A program made the position numbers and the translations under genes. From Heterotrichella gracilis (Eukaryota; Sar; Xanthophyceae; Tribonematales; Xanthonemataceae): DNA of 64,000 nucleotides. Under the pieces are notes generated by a model, which worked only from the letters and a program-made list of their open reading frames with translations, did no database searches and was not told the origin of the DNA. The stretch is from positions 62,001-126,000 of the forward strand of contig JAULBX010031260.1 in the NCBI GenBank assembly GCA_032358255.1, written 5' to 3'. How positions within the stretch are numbered: position 1 is the first letter of the stretch; each line of letters starts with the position of its first letter. Of this stretch, positions 45,848 through 57,275 are shown piece by piece.

Positions 45848-48836
45848 ATGCAGCCCAATTCGCTCCTTCAATCGCTGCTGCTAGCTCTTCTGGCGTTGTT
45901 GAAGGTGAGTGTGCCACGCCCATCCCCTGCACCCTTTTTGTGCCCCAATGCGGTGCATGTGCCAGCCAACCCGACCCAACTTGATGGCCATGGGTTGCTC
46001 AATGCTCCTAGCGTCATCCTTGTGCTTGATAGTCGAATTATTGCTGGCTTTCTCGGTCGAAGGTGCCCCATGTCTTGGCCCGTGCTGTCGCTCACACATC
46101 TGGGAGCTATATGGGAGCACCTATTAGCTCCACCTCGCAACTCGTGGGATGCCCAATGGGAGGAGTGCACACGACTCCTGAAACCCTGCAAACCCTATGC
46201 AGCAGGGGCAGTGTTGTATCCGTTCCAGGTTTGGTGTAGGTTTGTGCAGGTTGGCCAAGCAGCTAGTGGCGGTTTAGGGTTAGGGTTCAGGGTTTAGGGT
46301 TTAGGGTTTAGGGCACTGTTGTGACCCTAGTGCCTGTGCAGGTGGGTCAAGCAGCCAGTGGCGGTGGCATCGGCGGCCCTGGCTCCGGGATCCCCATCTT
46401 CCCCAACATCCCCATCATTCTCATCCCCCTGGGCAAGCGCCCACCCTCCCCGCCCCCTCGCCCTCCCCCTGCACCTGTTGCCGGCTACTACCCCTTGGCA
46501 AACTGCAAAGCCATAGACACGGGCACTGGGGTGCCCTCCTTCAACATGCACTGGGAGGTGGGTGTGGGTGTATACATATTTGGTGTCACCAGCGTTGGGT
46601 GCACCATATATGACATGCAGCTCGTCACTGCTAGATGTAGACCACGCTGCTGCAAACCCTTCACTCGAACCTAAACCAAGTCACTGCTAGTCATAGACTA
46701 CCCTGTTACTGCAATAACGTGACCGCCATGGCCTCAGTGATACAGCCACCCTGCTTTGCCAGGGATTGCTTGGTGCCAGTTATGCAACGGCATTTGCCAA
46801 TGCGGCTGTGATGCAGTGATGCGTGTAGCTACCTGCACCCACACAACTTGCCTTGACACTGACAGGATATGGATGTATTTTTTGAAGTTTTAGACTCCTT
46901 TTGCCAATGCAGGTGAACAACGGGCGCATCAACATCGGCATCGAAATCAAGGACAACCAGCGGGTGGGGGGGGTGTGGGACTATGATGGAAACCCCGACC
47001 AGACATGGGTAAGCCTGGGATTCTCAGGCAACTTCAAGGGCCAAATGTATCCCAGGGCCGCCGGGAGCAGGGCGGATGTGGTGATTGCGGGGAAATTTGG
47101 ACCCTGCTTCGCAAACGACTACACAATCAACACCATCCCATCAGGCATCCCCAACTGCAACGCCGCTGGGGTGAGTGATCGAAATACCCAGGTTCCCGCA
47201 TCCCAGAAGAATGGTAGAATCTGTTATTTGCCCTTGTAGATTTGCCAAGTCAATTCTGTTGTCTTGCAGATGTGCACATGGGAGTAAGGCAGTGCACGAG
47301 GTTGCAGCATGTACACCATAACCCCACCACACCCTAAACTGGGCGCAGGGCTGTGAACGGCAACGCCGCCTCTTGCGCACATCTTACTTGAATTTCACCT
47401 GTTAAATATGTAATTATGTATTACCTGCAGGCTGGAGTGTGCCCCGATGTGGCGCCAGGAGTATCCGGCAGCAGCAACGTGCAGATGGAGCGCTGCTGGC
47501 AATCCGGCAAGGTGCTCTACGTGGAATTCTCCCGCCTGCTCAACACTGGGGACCCCCTGGATGTGGTGTGGCCCACCGCCCCCAGCACCGCCATATGGGC
47601 CATAGGCAAGGTCAAGACGCTCAATAGTGCCACTGATATGCAGCTGGATTTCCACACCGAGCGGGGCGGCGTGGGGGTGAGCTTTGGGGGGTCGCAGCGC
47701 ACCTGCACCACCTTCATTGCCCGACGTGAGTGTACCACCACCACTCCATAGTATAGATTGAATGTATGCATAGGAAAAAATACATGAGGTGGGCGGCTCG
47801 CAGCTCTCCAGGACCACCTTCGTTGCCCGGTGTGTGCATTTTATGACCGTCATTATGGGCCCCTATGCGCCCAGCTGTCACAGGCATGTGCGCACGGCAT
47901 GTACATCTATGAAGCGTCGTTGCATATATATAGTATGAGTATCATTGCATGTAGTGTTTTACACAAGGTTCACGCCATGAGTAGAGCGTGTGCTCTTCAT
48001 ATGCTGTCCCAATAAGGTAGCTGCCAAACGCACTACTGGCAAGTGGCACGGACACAACGTGCACTTATGTATGCTACCTGCGAGTACTCCTTGAAACATG
48101 TTTCTTGTGCCGCACCTGCCACTGGTTGTATCGAGAACTGAACAGCACCATTTCCCACGCTGCAGCGCCCAGCCCCCCACCACCATCCCCGCCTCCACCA
48201 CCCCCCTTGCCACCACCGCCACCACCCCTACCACCGCCGTCACCACCCCTGCCTCCTCCACCCTCGCCCCCACCACCACAGCCACCCTCACCGCAGCCAC
48301 CCTCACCCTCCCACCCACCCCCACCAACCAAGAAACCCCCTCCAAAGGTGGCCAGCCCCCCACCAGCAGCCAAGAAACCCCCACCCAAGCCAAAACCAGC
48401 GGCCAAATCACCACCACCCAAACCTGCCTCCCCAGCAACCAAAAAGCCACCACCCAAGGCAAAACCACCTCCCAAGGCCAAGCCATCACCCAGCAAAAAA
48501 CCACCACCACCCAGCAAGAAGTGCCCAATCAGCGGGCAGGCTCCAGACAGCAAGGGGCAGTGCGTGTGCTCCACCCAGGGAGCCAAGGTGCAGACAGGAA
48601 AAAACAGCGCCAAGAAAGAATGTGCATGCCAATTTGGTCAGGTAGTGAAGAAAGACAGCAAGGGCCACCAGGCATGTGAGTGCCCTGCCAAGGGCCAGGC
48701 GGTGGCCAAGGTGGGGGGCAAGCAGGTGTGTGCCTGCGCCATCCAGGGCCAGGTGGTTGTGAAGGGGCAGTGCCAGTGCAAGGCGGGCCAGGTGGTGAAG
48801 ACGGTCAAGGGAGTGAAGCAGTGCGCCAAGAAGTGA
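45848..48836 (+). CDS. Secreted DOMON / poly-proline / Cys-repeat protein, copy 1
   Basis: Exons: 45848-45904, 46342-46557, 46913-47170, 47431-47725, 48166-48836; 1497 nt, 498 aa, phases 0,0,0,1. Exon 1 is exactly a 19-residue signal-peptide start (MQPNSLLQSLLLALLALLK). Exons 3-4 form a DOMON-like beta-sandwich (IEIKDNQ, TWVSLGFSGNFKG, ADVVIAGKF, LLNTGDPLDVVW, STAIWAIGKV), a fold that binds haem or sugars. Exon 5 starts with a Ser/Pro-rich spacer typical of hydroxyproline-rich wall glycoproteins, then Lys/Pro repeats. It ends in about four Cys modules of ~20 residues (CVCSTQGAKV, CACQFGQVV, CECPAKGQAV, CACAIQGQVV, CQCKAGQVV). Predicted wall or matrix protein; the ligand is unknown. A paralogue follows 1.2 kb downstream. 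Confidence 0.9.
46240..46320 (+). repeat. Copy of DOMON-1 exon 2 start ending in TTTAGGG tract
   Basis: The acceptor and VGQAASGG coding start (true exon 46342) are repeated at 46248-46272. At the GGCGGT the sequence switches into TTTAGGG repeats (46271-46313), the longest such tract in the window. Confidence 0.9.
47785..47835 (+). repeat. Copy of DOMON-1 exon 4 end plus donor
   Basis: Repeats the GGSQRTCTTFIAR coding end in degraded form, with a GTGTGT donor, about 60 bp after the true end at 47725. Confidence 0.75.
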
Positions 48837-50015
48837 TGTGCAGCAGCGAGCTGGGCACTTGAATTTGCTTGGATTTGAAGTGCGCGAGAAAAGGATGCAC
48901 TTTAGCCAGCCGAGTACTTGATATTTTATTTTAATTCCAGCTCCATCCTGCTGCCGCTGCCATGGCTTGATGCTGCAAATGAACTTCTATATCTATTAAA
49001 TATTCCCCCATAATCTGACTAACATAACTACACAATTTTTTTTCCAGTCCACAACGCGCTTCCAAAGTTTTTTCAACAGCTTCCATTTGTTTCAACCTGT
49101 CCCGGGAGGGATGTGCCACAGGCGTAACTGACAGTTGCCACGCCATTCTACCTATCTGCATTTTCATTCCTTTTCCTCACAGGTGCTGCCAGGTATCTTC
49201 CCCATGAAGACCTCTGTCAATTGGTCTGTCGCAAGTGATACAAGGGTACCATTATGGATATTTTTGTATCGATTTTTATCAAAATACCCCAATATTTCTT
49301 GCCGGCACTGTAGTGGACTATGATGTTTTGATGGAGTGAATGGTTTCAGGACTTCAAACAAGCCTTTCTATTCGACAGAGTTTGATTAGATGTTGTACGC
49401 CGCTAGTGGGGTGGGAGGTTGCGTGCCTTCGCCATGGGGGCTGAGCCTCCACGTGGACCATTTCCACCACCTGTCCCAAATTTGGCCTCCAGAACCTCGA
49501 CAGCCTTTGAACATCATATGTATAGTACCTTAACATATGTATAGTACCTTGTTAAATGTGTCAAGTGCCGTGTACACAGCCCCTGAACGAAGAAAGGATT
49601 CCTTTCAGGCAGCTACCCTTATGCCACCTGGCACTGCACCTGCGCTTGACTGCACTCCCCTGCCAGTTGGCCCACTAATGTTGGCTTCGAACCTGGTAGA
49701 GTGTCTGTTCGCTGCTCGCTGCCTGCGAGACACAACCCACGGCACTTATCGACACCAGCGTTGTTGTTCTATCGCTGGTCCCTTCACTGTCTCATTCGAC
49801 CGTGTGGTTGCCGCCACTTCCAGCCTAGGTACTCGCACCGCTCTTTTTGCTTCCTGGAACTCCCCCACACTGTGACCACCAGTCGTTGGTATAGTTGTGA
49901 ACTTTCATCCTAAGCCGGTTGCACCAACGATACCAGCACAGTAAATGTTTACAGACCCACTGGAAAGCCTCTCCTCTCCAGGCTGTCAAGTTTCGAACTC
50001 GCAGTCGGGACTTCG
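48837..50015. other. Intergenic region between the two DOMON genes
   Basis: About 1.2 kb without supported exons. The 3' end and promoter sequences must lie here. No TGTAA signal is obvious for copy 1. Confidence 0.4.
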
Positions 50016-52918
50016 ATGCAGTCCGTCTTGCTCCTTCATACGCTGCTGCTGGCTATATCGGCTTCCTTCAAGGTGCGCGAGACACGCTGATACCCTTATG
50101 TACTCGGTGGTGCCTGTGACCTGTACAGTGTGCCTGCGACAGTGCGCCTGTGCCCAGTAGTTGATGGACCGGCCCACAAGTCTGCTGGTTCGCTGAAGAG
50201 CAAACCTGCTGAAAAGGTATCGCCGTGCATTACCCACACCCTTTCACCCCTCACCCCTTCAACCCATGCCCTGATGCAGGCACTTGCTCTTCCTGTCTCG
50301 TGACGGGCAAACACCAGCTAGGAAGCAACTCAAAATCCCTACCAAACCCTACCCACCAGGCCTGTGCGCGTTGCCTTCACCCACTGAGTGCCACAGGCAG
50401 GGTTCCCAATGGGTCCCCGTAATTTTCATCTCGTAGTCGAGGGTCCACCCCGATTAGGGGTTTAGGGCGCTATCTTGATTTCGCTGGCCTGTGTAGCTGG
50501 GCAAGCAGCGCTAGCACCTAACGCCGGTTTACGGTTAGGGTTTAGGGTTTTACTATTTAGGGTTTAGTCCGCTGACACGACCCTACTGGCCTGTGCAGGT
50601 GGGCCAAGCAGCCAGTGGCGGGATCCCCTTTGCCAACGTCCCCGGCAACCCCAACATCTTCGACCCCTTGGCTCCCCCTCCCCCTCCCCTCTTTGGCAAC
50701 ATCCCCACCACCCCCGTCCCCGTAAATTCACCTCCCCCCCATTATGCCAACGTCCCCAACACCCCTATCTTCGTTTTCCCTTCGGACCCACCTCCCCCAC
50801 CGCCCCTCGTGGCCGGCGACTACCCCCTGGCAAACTGCAAAGCCATCGAAACGGGCACTGGAGTGCCATCTTTCAACATGCACTGGCAGGTGGGTGCCAC
50901 ATGCATTATATGCGTTGAACCCTGTCGCCCTGGATATCTGCTGACCTCACCCACCCCTCTGGCACCATGCCTGATGGGGGGAAGTACAAGAAAGCACTAC
51001 AGTACTATGTTTATTAGTAACAATGCTATTTTTATTGTCATTATTATTACTATTATGCATTTGAAATTACCCTTTATCGTTATAAATTATCATAAAATAT
51101 GTGTTATATGTTTTACCCTTTATTACCACGAGTATCCCTGTAGTTCCTTACTGCTCACATGAAACATTTGTGCCAATGCTGTGCAGGTGAGCAAGGGGCG
51201 CATCAACATCGGCATCGAAATCAAGGACAACCAGCGACCCGGGGGGGGGGGGGGGGACGCTGACGGGGACCCAGACCAGACATGGGTGGGCCTGGGGTTC
51301 TCAAATGACTTCAAAGGCCAGATGTACCCTAGGTTCCGCAGCGGCCTGGCGGATGTGGCAATTGCGGGAAAATTTGCCAACGCCCATGGGTCGTGCTTTG
51401 CACTCGACTACACAATCAATGCCATCCCGAAGGGCACGCCCAACTGTGATGCCTCTGGGGTGAGTGAGTGTTTTGAGTTTATAAAGGTCTCATTATATCT
51501 CATGTACCATGCCAAATTCCACTTCCCATGTGTAAGCATGCAGTGTGGGAAATATCGTAATGGTAATAATAGTAAAAATGTTATGCTGCATCGATACAAT
51601 TCTCCATATACAGTTACTGGCAGTGCCATATTCCAGGGTGTATACTTGCATATTATGTCTCCCCACTAAATCTTCAATAGTCGTTTGATAATGTGCAGGT
51701 TGGAGTGTGCCCCGATTCCGCACCAGGGCTGTACGGCGAAAGCGACGTGCAACTGGAGCGCTGCTGGCAGCTTGGCAAGGTCGTCTACGTCGAGTATTTG
51801 CGCCCCCTTGACACCGGGGACCCCCTGGATGTGGTCTGGCCCACCACCACCAGCACCGCCATTTGGGCCATTGGCAAAGTCAGTTCCCTTAACAGCGCCA
51901 CCGATGTCCAGCTGGATCAGCACACCGATCAGGGCAGCGTGGGGGTGAACTTTGGGGGATCGGGGAGCTGCACCACCTTCATCCTACGGGGTAAGTATAC
52001 TGCAAAAGAATGCAACCAATAATCTACCTATTGGCAGTCATTCAAAGGAAATAATGGCAAACCCAGCGTCGACCACGTGCACCTATGCGCCTTAAATACA
52101 TGTACACTCCTGTAACGCCTGCGTGCGTGCACTGTAGTGGGCTGCAAAGTGCATGGTCTTTTTCATGCGCCGAGTAGGAAGCTGGTAGCTGGTGTGGCCT
52201 GCGCACACGTATGCTACCTGGCAAGATATTTCTCTACAGATCTGCATCTCAATATCATATAATGTTCCACATAATGTCCCAAATTGGAACGTTGCTGCAT
52301 GCATCTCTGCATATGTATGTATGTATGTAGACTAGAGTCTCCTGGCCAATGCTTACCGGTAATCACAGCTGACAAGACCCATTACCCACTGTTGCAGCAA
52401 CAGATCCTGGCGTGTTCCACATTGCTGACCACCCCCCATCACCACCCTCGCCGAGGCCACCACCACCCTCACCCCCCCCACCCCTACCAACCAAGAAGCC
52501 ACCACCAAAGTCACTCAAGTTGACCAGCCATCCCCCAGCAGCCAAGAAACCACCACCTCCCAAAGCCAAGCCATCACCACCTCCAAAGCCAAGCAGCAAA
52601 AATTGCAGTGTCGGCGGCCAGGCTCTAGACAGCAAGGGGCAGTGCGTGTGCTCCACCCAGGGAGCCAAGGTGCAGGAGGTGAAAAACAGCACCAAGAAAG
52701 AATGCGCCTGCCAGTTTGGTCAGGTTGTGAGGAAGGACAGCCAGGGCCACCAGGCATGTGAGTGCCCTGCCAAGGGCCAGGGGGTGGTCAAGGTTGGGGG
52801 TGAGGAGGTGTGTGCCTGCGCCATCCAGGGCCAGGTGGTGGTGAAGGGGCAGTGCCAGTGCAAGTCGGGCCAGGTGGTGAAGACAGTCAAGGGGGTGAAG
52901 CAGTGCGCCAAGAAGTGA
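50016..52918 (+). CDS. Secreted DOMON / poly-proline / Cys-repeat protein, copy 2
   Basis: Exons: 50016-50072, 50599-50889, 51187-51459, 51699-51990, 52398-52918; 1434 nt, 477 aa. Exon number, phases and the 57-nt signal-peptide exon (MQSVLLLHTLLLAISASFK) equal those of copy 1, so the pair arose by tandem duplication of the whole gene. Exon 2 has a longer Pro-rich insert before the domain (FVFPSDPPPPPPLVAG). The DOMON core is well kept (TWVGLGFSNDFKGQ, LADVAIAGKF, LDTGDPLDVVW, STAIWAIGKV). The C-terminal Cys modules are nearly identical to copy 1, and more conserved than the spacer. A run of 16 G in exon 3 encodes five Gly and stays in frame; its length could be a sequencing artefact. Confidence 0.9.
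50490..50575 (+). repeat. Decayed copy of DOMON-2 exon 2 start plus TTTAGGG tract
   Basis: A degraded acceptor/VGQAASGG segment (50492-50525) runs into TTTAGGG repeats (50527-50567). This is the same arrangement and position as in copy 1, so the event predates or was copied with the gene duplication. Confidence 0.8.
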
Positions 52919-53706
52919 TGCTCTCGAGATCTAGTGAGCTGAGCACTCTGTTCCCTCTCATGAATTTTATTCTTTACAATAGCTTTGTTGGATGTTTAGC
53001 ATCAAGCAGCACAATAAAACCCGTTCCTCCCTGATCTTTTCTTTTCTTTTCTTTTTCATGATCAACTTTTGGACCACCTTGTTGCTTCTATTCCTAGGTC
53101 AATGGACCATGGTTGTCTTGTCTCACGTCCCTTTCATGATCCTCATGAGGTTTTTACCATGATATTGCATGGTTACCAGAGTATTTTCCTTCCAGGGCCT
53201 CTGGATTGTTGGCTCATGGTCACCATGGTGTGCCACCGTGACACTGTGTACGGTACGCAGCTTTAATAACATAACATGATCATCGGTAATAATATTATGC
53301 TTTTTCCCCCTCTTATTTCCTAACTACGGCAACTCCCTCCCACAGCGAGTAGGTGTCCGGAAATCATTTATTTATTCCGGAAACTATTATAGCCTCACAA
53401 GGTCCTTCAGCTTCTGCCTGCTGGCCACCTTGTTTCAATACGTATGACGTACTACAATAGTATCCAGTGTCCTTTTCACTCAATGTTGCCTGCATAGTTC
53501 AGCTGTTGATATGCTAGCAGATGTTTGAACAGACTCTAATCAGTAGAATGAATCATTATGTATAAACTATTCAAATGTCAGCTACACCAGCAGTTCTCTC
53601 AGACTTTCAATGTCTCGAGACATTGAAATGCATCATCAACATATATCATGCAATAGAAAATCTACTGCCGCCGGTCGCACACAAGTTGTCCCGCCTGGAT
53701 GGCTCC
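52919..53706. other. Convergent intergenic region
   Basis: Space between the stops of DOMON-2 (+) and the F-box-like LRR gene (-). It is AT-richer, with no supported gene. A CTTTT simple repeat lies near 53037-53056. Confidence 0.4.
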
Positions 53707-56700
53707 CTAGAAGCCAGGGCACCGTGGATCGTGAGGCAGCAAGTGCAGCTGGTTGCCGGATGTGGTGTGCCAACGCTGGCACACTGCGCAGCGCTGCACG
53801 TCAAAGTCTTCGCAGGCGCACTCCCGGCACACCACCCGCGTCCTTGCGGGAGGCTCCAACATCCTCAAAAACTGCACAAACCCCACCAGCTCGCCACAAA
53901 ACGGCAGGTCAATCAGCTCTAGGCTCTGCACCCCACACAGCGCATCCAGGCCCTCAAAACCGCCCTCCCAGCTGCAGCCAGGCCCGATGGACAGGGATTG
54001 AAGCTGGGGGCAAGCCCTGTTGATGTGTTCCATGTGGCTGCTATCCACCTCCAAATTCACCAGGCTGAGATGAGTAAGATGCTCATACACCGCCTCCAGG
54101 GACGCATCAAACGGGCAGATGATGGGGGGGGCAATCTCTGAAATACGCCCAATCATATCTGTACTCTGGAGATCGAGGTGTCGCAGGGCGGTAAGCCCTG
54201 CCAGCGTGGGCATTGCTGACTCCCATGCGCCGCTGGTGGGGTTGGATCTGATGCGCTCCAAGTGGGGGCAGCTGGTGCACATGGCTATGAGCAGACCAGC
54301 GCTGTCCAAAAAGCACTCATTGTGGTTGGTGCCCACTATGTCAAGCTCTGTGAGGGCGGTGAGCCTGCAAAGGGAGGCGCACAGCTGGCTTCGGTGGATG
54401 TCGGCCATCCCTGCATCAGGGCCTGCACGCACAATAGAAGAAATAGGAATTTCATTTCTAGTGAAATAGGTGCGTAATTTAGTAGTATTGAAAAATAACC
54501 GCAACGAGGCAAGGTGCAAAGCATTCAGAAATACTAGTACCCTAAACCCTGCAACACGCAGTGAGCATGTGCACGCCACAGTGCCACCACCCTAAACCCT
54601 GTGGCCCACAGCGAGCAGGCTTTTGCGCACAGTGCGCCCATTCGCAGTCCAAGCAATACAAGCTACCATACACCATGCCGCCCCATTCCCTGGCTAACCC
54701 CCACAAGCTGCCATTTTCCAACCCACCAAAAAATCTCCACCTGTGGTCCGCCAGCTTGAGCACTTTGAGTTTTTTTAGCGCCGTGAGCGCCCCTCGGGCC
54801 ACCGCCATGTCCCCGTCATTCTCACGCAGCGCCCGCGTCAGGTCCAGGCTTGTCAGGCATGTGAGTTGGCCAATGGAGGCGACAGCTGCGGCACCCATCT
54901 GCACCAAGGGGCACCATCTACATCAGGGTTTAGGGTTTAGGGTTTAAAGGTTTTGCGGTTGCGGCTCCTTGGGGCACCCCACCAGCCCGACTGGTGGTGG
55001 AACTGTGCGACACTGCCGGACCAGGCTGACACCCATGCGCACGAGCATAGACCGCTTGGCACGCATGGTGAAGGAGCTGGCAGTGGGTGTGAGAGTGTGC
55101 ACAGATGTAACGCTTCCCAGCATTGCGTCATTGAGATGATTGGGCGAACTTCACATCCAGCCAGCGGACCGCCACGGTCGCACCACACAACTATCCATGG
55201 ACACACATGCAGGTGTACATATTGAGGCCCTTGGGACGGTGAGGAGAGACGCCCCGCACAGCACGCCATCCACGCTGCCTTTGTGAAAGCCAGCAGCCTT
55301 GTACACACACTGGTGATATGCAACCCACCGCAGACCAATTGCAAATGGTTCCCCAGCTGCGGTGCCCCATATTGTCACATCTGCAGGAAATGAAATGAAG
55401 AATACATGGAAAAATTGGTGGATAATGGATGTTTAAACGTAGTGTATGTACGCACCCCCTTGTGCAGGTAGTGCAGGTTGAGGTCCCTGAGGGCTGTGAG
55501 GCGAGACACCCCGCACAGCACGCCATCCACAGTTGCCTGCGCAGGGTGCACAGACAGCCCCGGCAGGTGCAGCGCCTGCAGCCCTGCGAGGGACCACACG
55601 CCATCCAGACCACCACGCACGTTGCGCAGTCCTTTCATTTTGAGGCAGGTCAGCTGGGTCAGGGCGCTCAGGCCAAGCAGCACTGCACGCAGCAAGGACA
55701 CCAGGTAAGGGGTCTGCAGTCAAAATAATAGTAGGGTGCCTGTAACAAAAGACATGTGCAGAAACACCTTCAGAACTGGTATACGCATTGCCCACAATAT
55801 GTTTGCCAAGCTAAACCCTAAGCCCTAGACCCTAACTTTACACACAAGCGCACCCTTGTCTGAAATGGTCAGGCCTAACTGTCTATAATCGGCTGTCCCC
55901 TCCACTTTCAGCCGCTGTAGCGCAGCAAACTTGGCCAGCGCGGGTGTGAGGGGCACCGGGTGTGTGAGACGCATGCTGAGGCGAGTCAGTGCAGTCAGGG
56001 AGCGAGCCAGGGCCCTCAAGCAAGGCGCAGTCAGCTCATCCCCGGCACCAGCCAAGTCCAGCGCCTTGAGCCGCCTGCGCACCACACAACCAGCTTTAGG
56101 GTTTACAAGCAAGGTTAAAGGTCCACACCCCACTATAAAGTACCACACCAACAACTCTAGTATGGTTGAGCGACCCTCAAGGTTGCCAGTTGGTGGGCAT
56201 ATCCAGCAGGCTATATATGCCCACCGGGCTTTGTTGCTGGAATCCGCGCACTACTCCCAAGTCCAGCGATGTGAGCCCCAACAGAAATAGGTTGTGTGGT
56301 GGCCAGCCAGTGACACATACAAAATTAGCCAGTTACTGACGGGGATATATGACAGGTGAGAAATATATCAACCGTGTGCCCACCTCAACTTGTGCAGCTC
56401 TTGGAGCTCGTTTGTCTCCACACCCCAGGGCGCAGCATCCTTCAGGTCCAGGCTCTGCAGCTGGGGGAAGGACTTCGCCAGCTCAGTGGCATGGAGCCTG
56501 TTGGGCACCAGGTGCGTGGTAGTCTGCACCGTGGCCCTGCGCCACCGGCTACACACCATGTGCATTCTCCCTGGGCGCAGGCGACCTGCCACCTGCAAAA
56601 CCAAGAAAGGGTAACCAAGCCCTCAACAGACTGCTGCTATATGCATGCAAGCACAGTGGCATTCTGGGAACGCTCGACAGGTCTACAGCACCCACAGATA

Positions 56701-56825
56701 CTGCGGCTGTTTGGAGGCAGCAACAAACATACCTCAGCTAGCAGGTTCGGGTCCAGGTTGGCCCAGTCACAGACGGTGGATACTGGCTCCATGTTGGGAG
56801 GGGCATCTGCGTCAGCAGACACCAT
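53707..56825 (-). CDS. F-box-like leucine-rich repeat protein with Cys-rich tail
   Basis: Exons: 56825-56733, 56592-56384, 56074-55846, 55713-55456, 54898-54741, 54364-53707; about 534 aa if these boundaries hold. The N-terminus has an F-box-like helix pair split by intron 1 (WANLDPNLLAE / VAGRLRPGRMHMVCSRWRR). LRRs follow with LxxLxxLxL spacing (FPQLQSLDLKD, LKALDLAGAGDEL, LTQLTCLKMKGL, LTCLTSLDLTRAL, LTALRHLDLQST, LQSLSIGPG). The tail RVVCRECACEDFDVQRCAVC has C-x2-C-x-C and C-x2-C pairs that could bind zinc. F-box LRR proteins usually select substrates for SCF ubiquitin ligases; the target is unknown. Donor of exon 3 and acceptor of exon 6 were chosen to keep phase and are less certain. A paralogue starts at 63463. 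Confidence 0.78.
54925..54948. repeat. Interstitial TTTAGGG tract before LRR gene exon 5
   Basis: Three perfect TTTAGGG units lie immediately upstream (in transcription order) of exon 5's acceptor. Single CCCTAAACCCTG motifs also occur near 54541 and 54591 in the next intron. Confidence 0.85.
55205..55330 (-). repeat. Decayed copy of LRR gene exon 4 end
   Basis: The minus strand shows HKGSVDGVLCGASLLTVPRA-like coding sequence, resembling QATVDGVLCGVSRLTALRDL of true exon 4 (end 55456). It lies downstream of that exon and is frame-disrupted. Confidence 0.7.
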
Positions 56826-57275
56826 TGTGGGTCGGAAAACGAGGCTGCGACAAGGTGCGTCAGGCGCGGCGCAGTTTGTGCAACGAAGGTTCTCAAAGGC
56901 CGTCGCTGCTTTGGGCTGATGACTAGAAGGTTGCAAGGGTTATGGTGGTCCGCACAATGCAATGCATGCATATATATGTGCCGCATCCTGAGGCCCCGAG
57001 CCCAAGGCTTGTTAAACCCTAAATGAAACCCTAAAAAACAAGGGTTTGTAAATCTCCGGGAGCCATGCAAGATGCCTGCAACGAACACTGTCCTTGATAC
57101 CACTTTACTTTCGTAAGAGGTACACCAACTATTACCGCATCCTGTTGTGCATGCTGGGCGTTGTCTTTCAATTCTCCAACTGTAGCACTCGTTAGCACAT
57201 ATCAAGATGCTGCTCGCAGCAGACAAACAGTGGCACTGACCATACACATATGCAAAGTGGCAGAACGGGAACAAT
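56826..57275. promoter_or_regulatory. Divergent promoter region, LRR / armadillo-like genes
   Basis: 450 bp between the two divergent start codons. It includes AAACCCTAAA-type telomere-like motifs near 57014-57040. In plants similar telo-box motifs occur in promoters, but here they may just be the repeat common in this genome. Confidence 0.45.

Noticed and set aside
48074-48613. Long minus-strand frames over the DOMON-1 proline spacer
   Set aside because: They are Gly-rich mirror translations of the CCA/CCC repeat on the coding strand.
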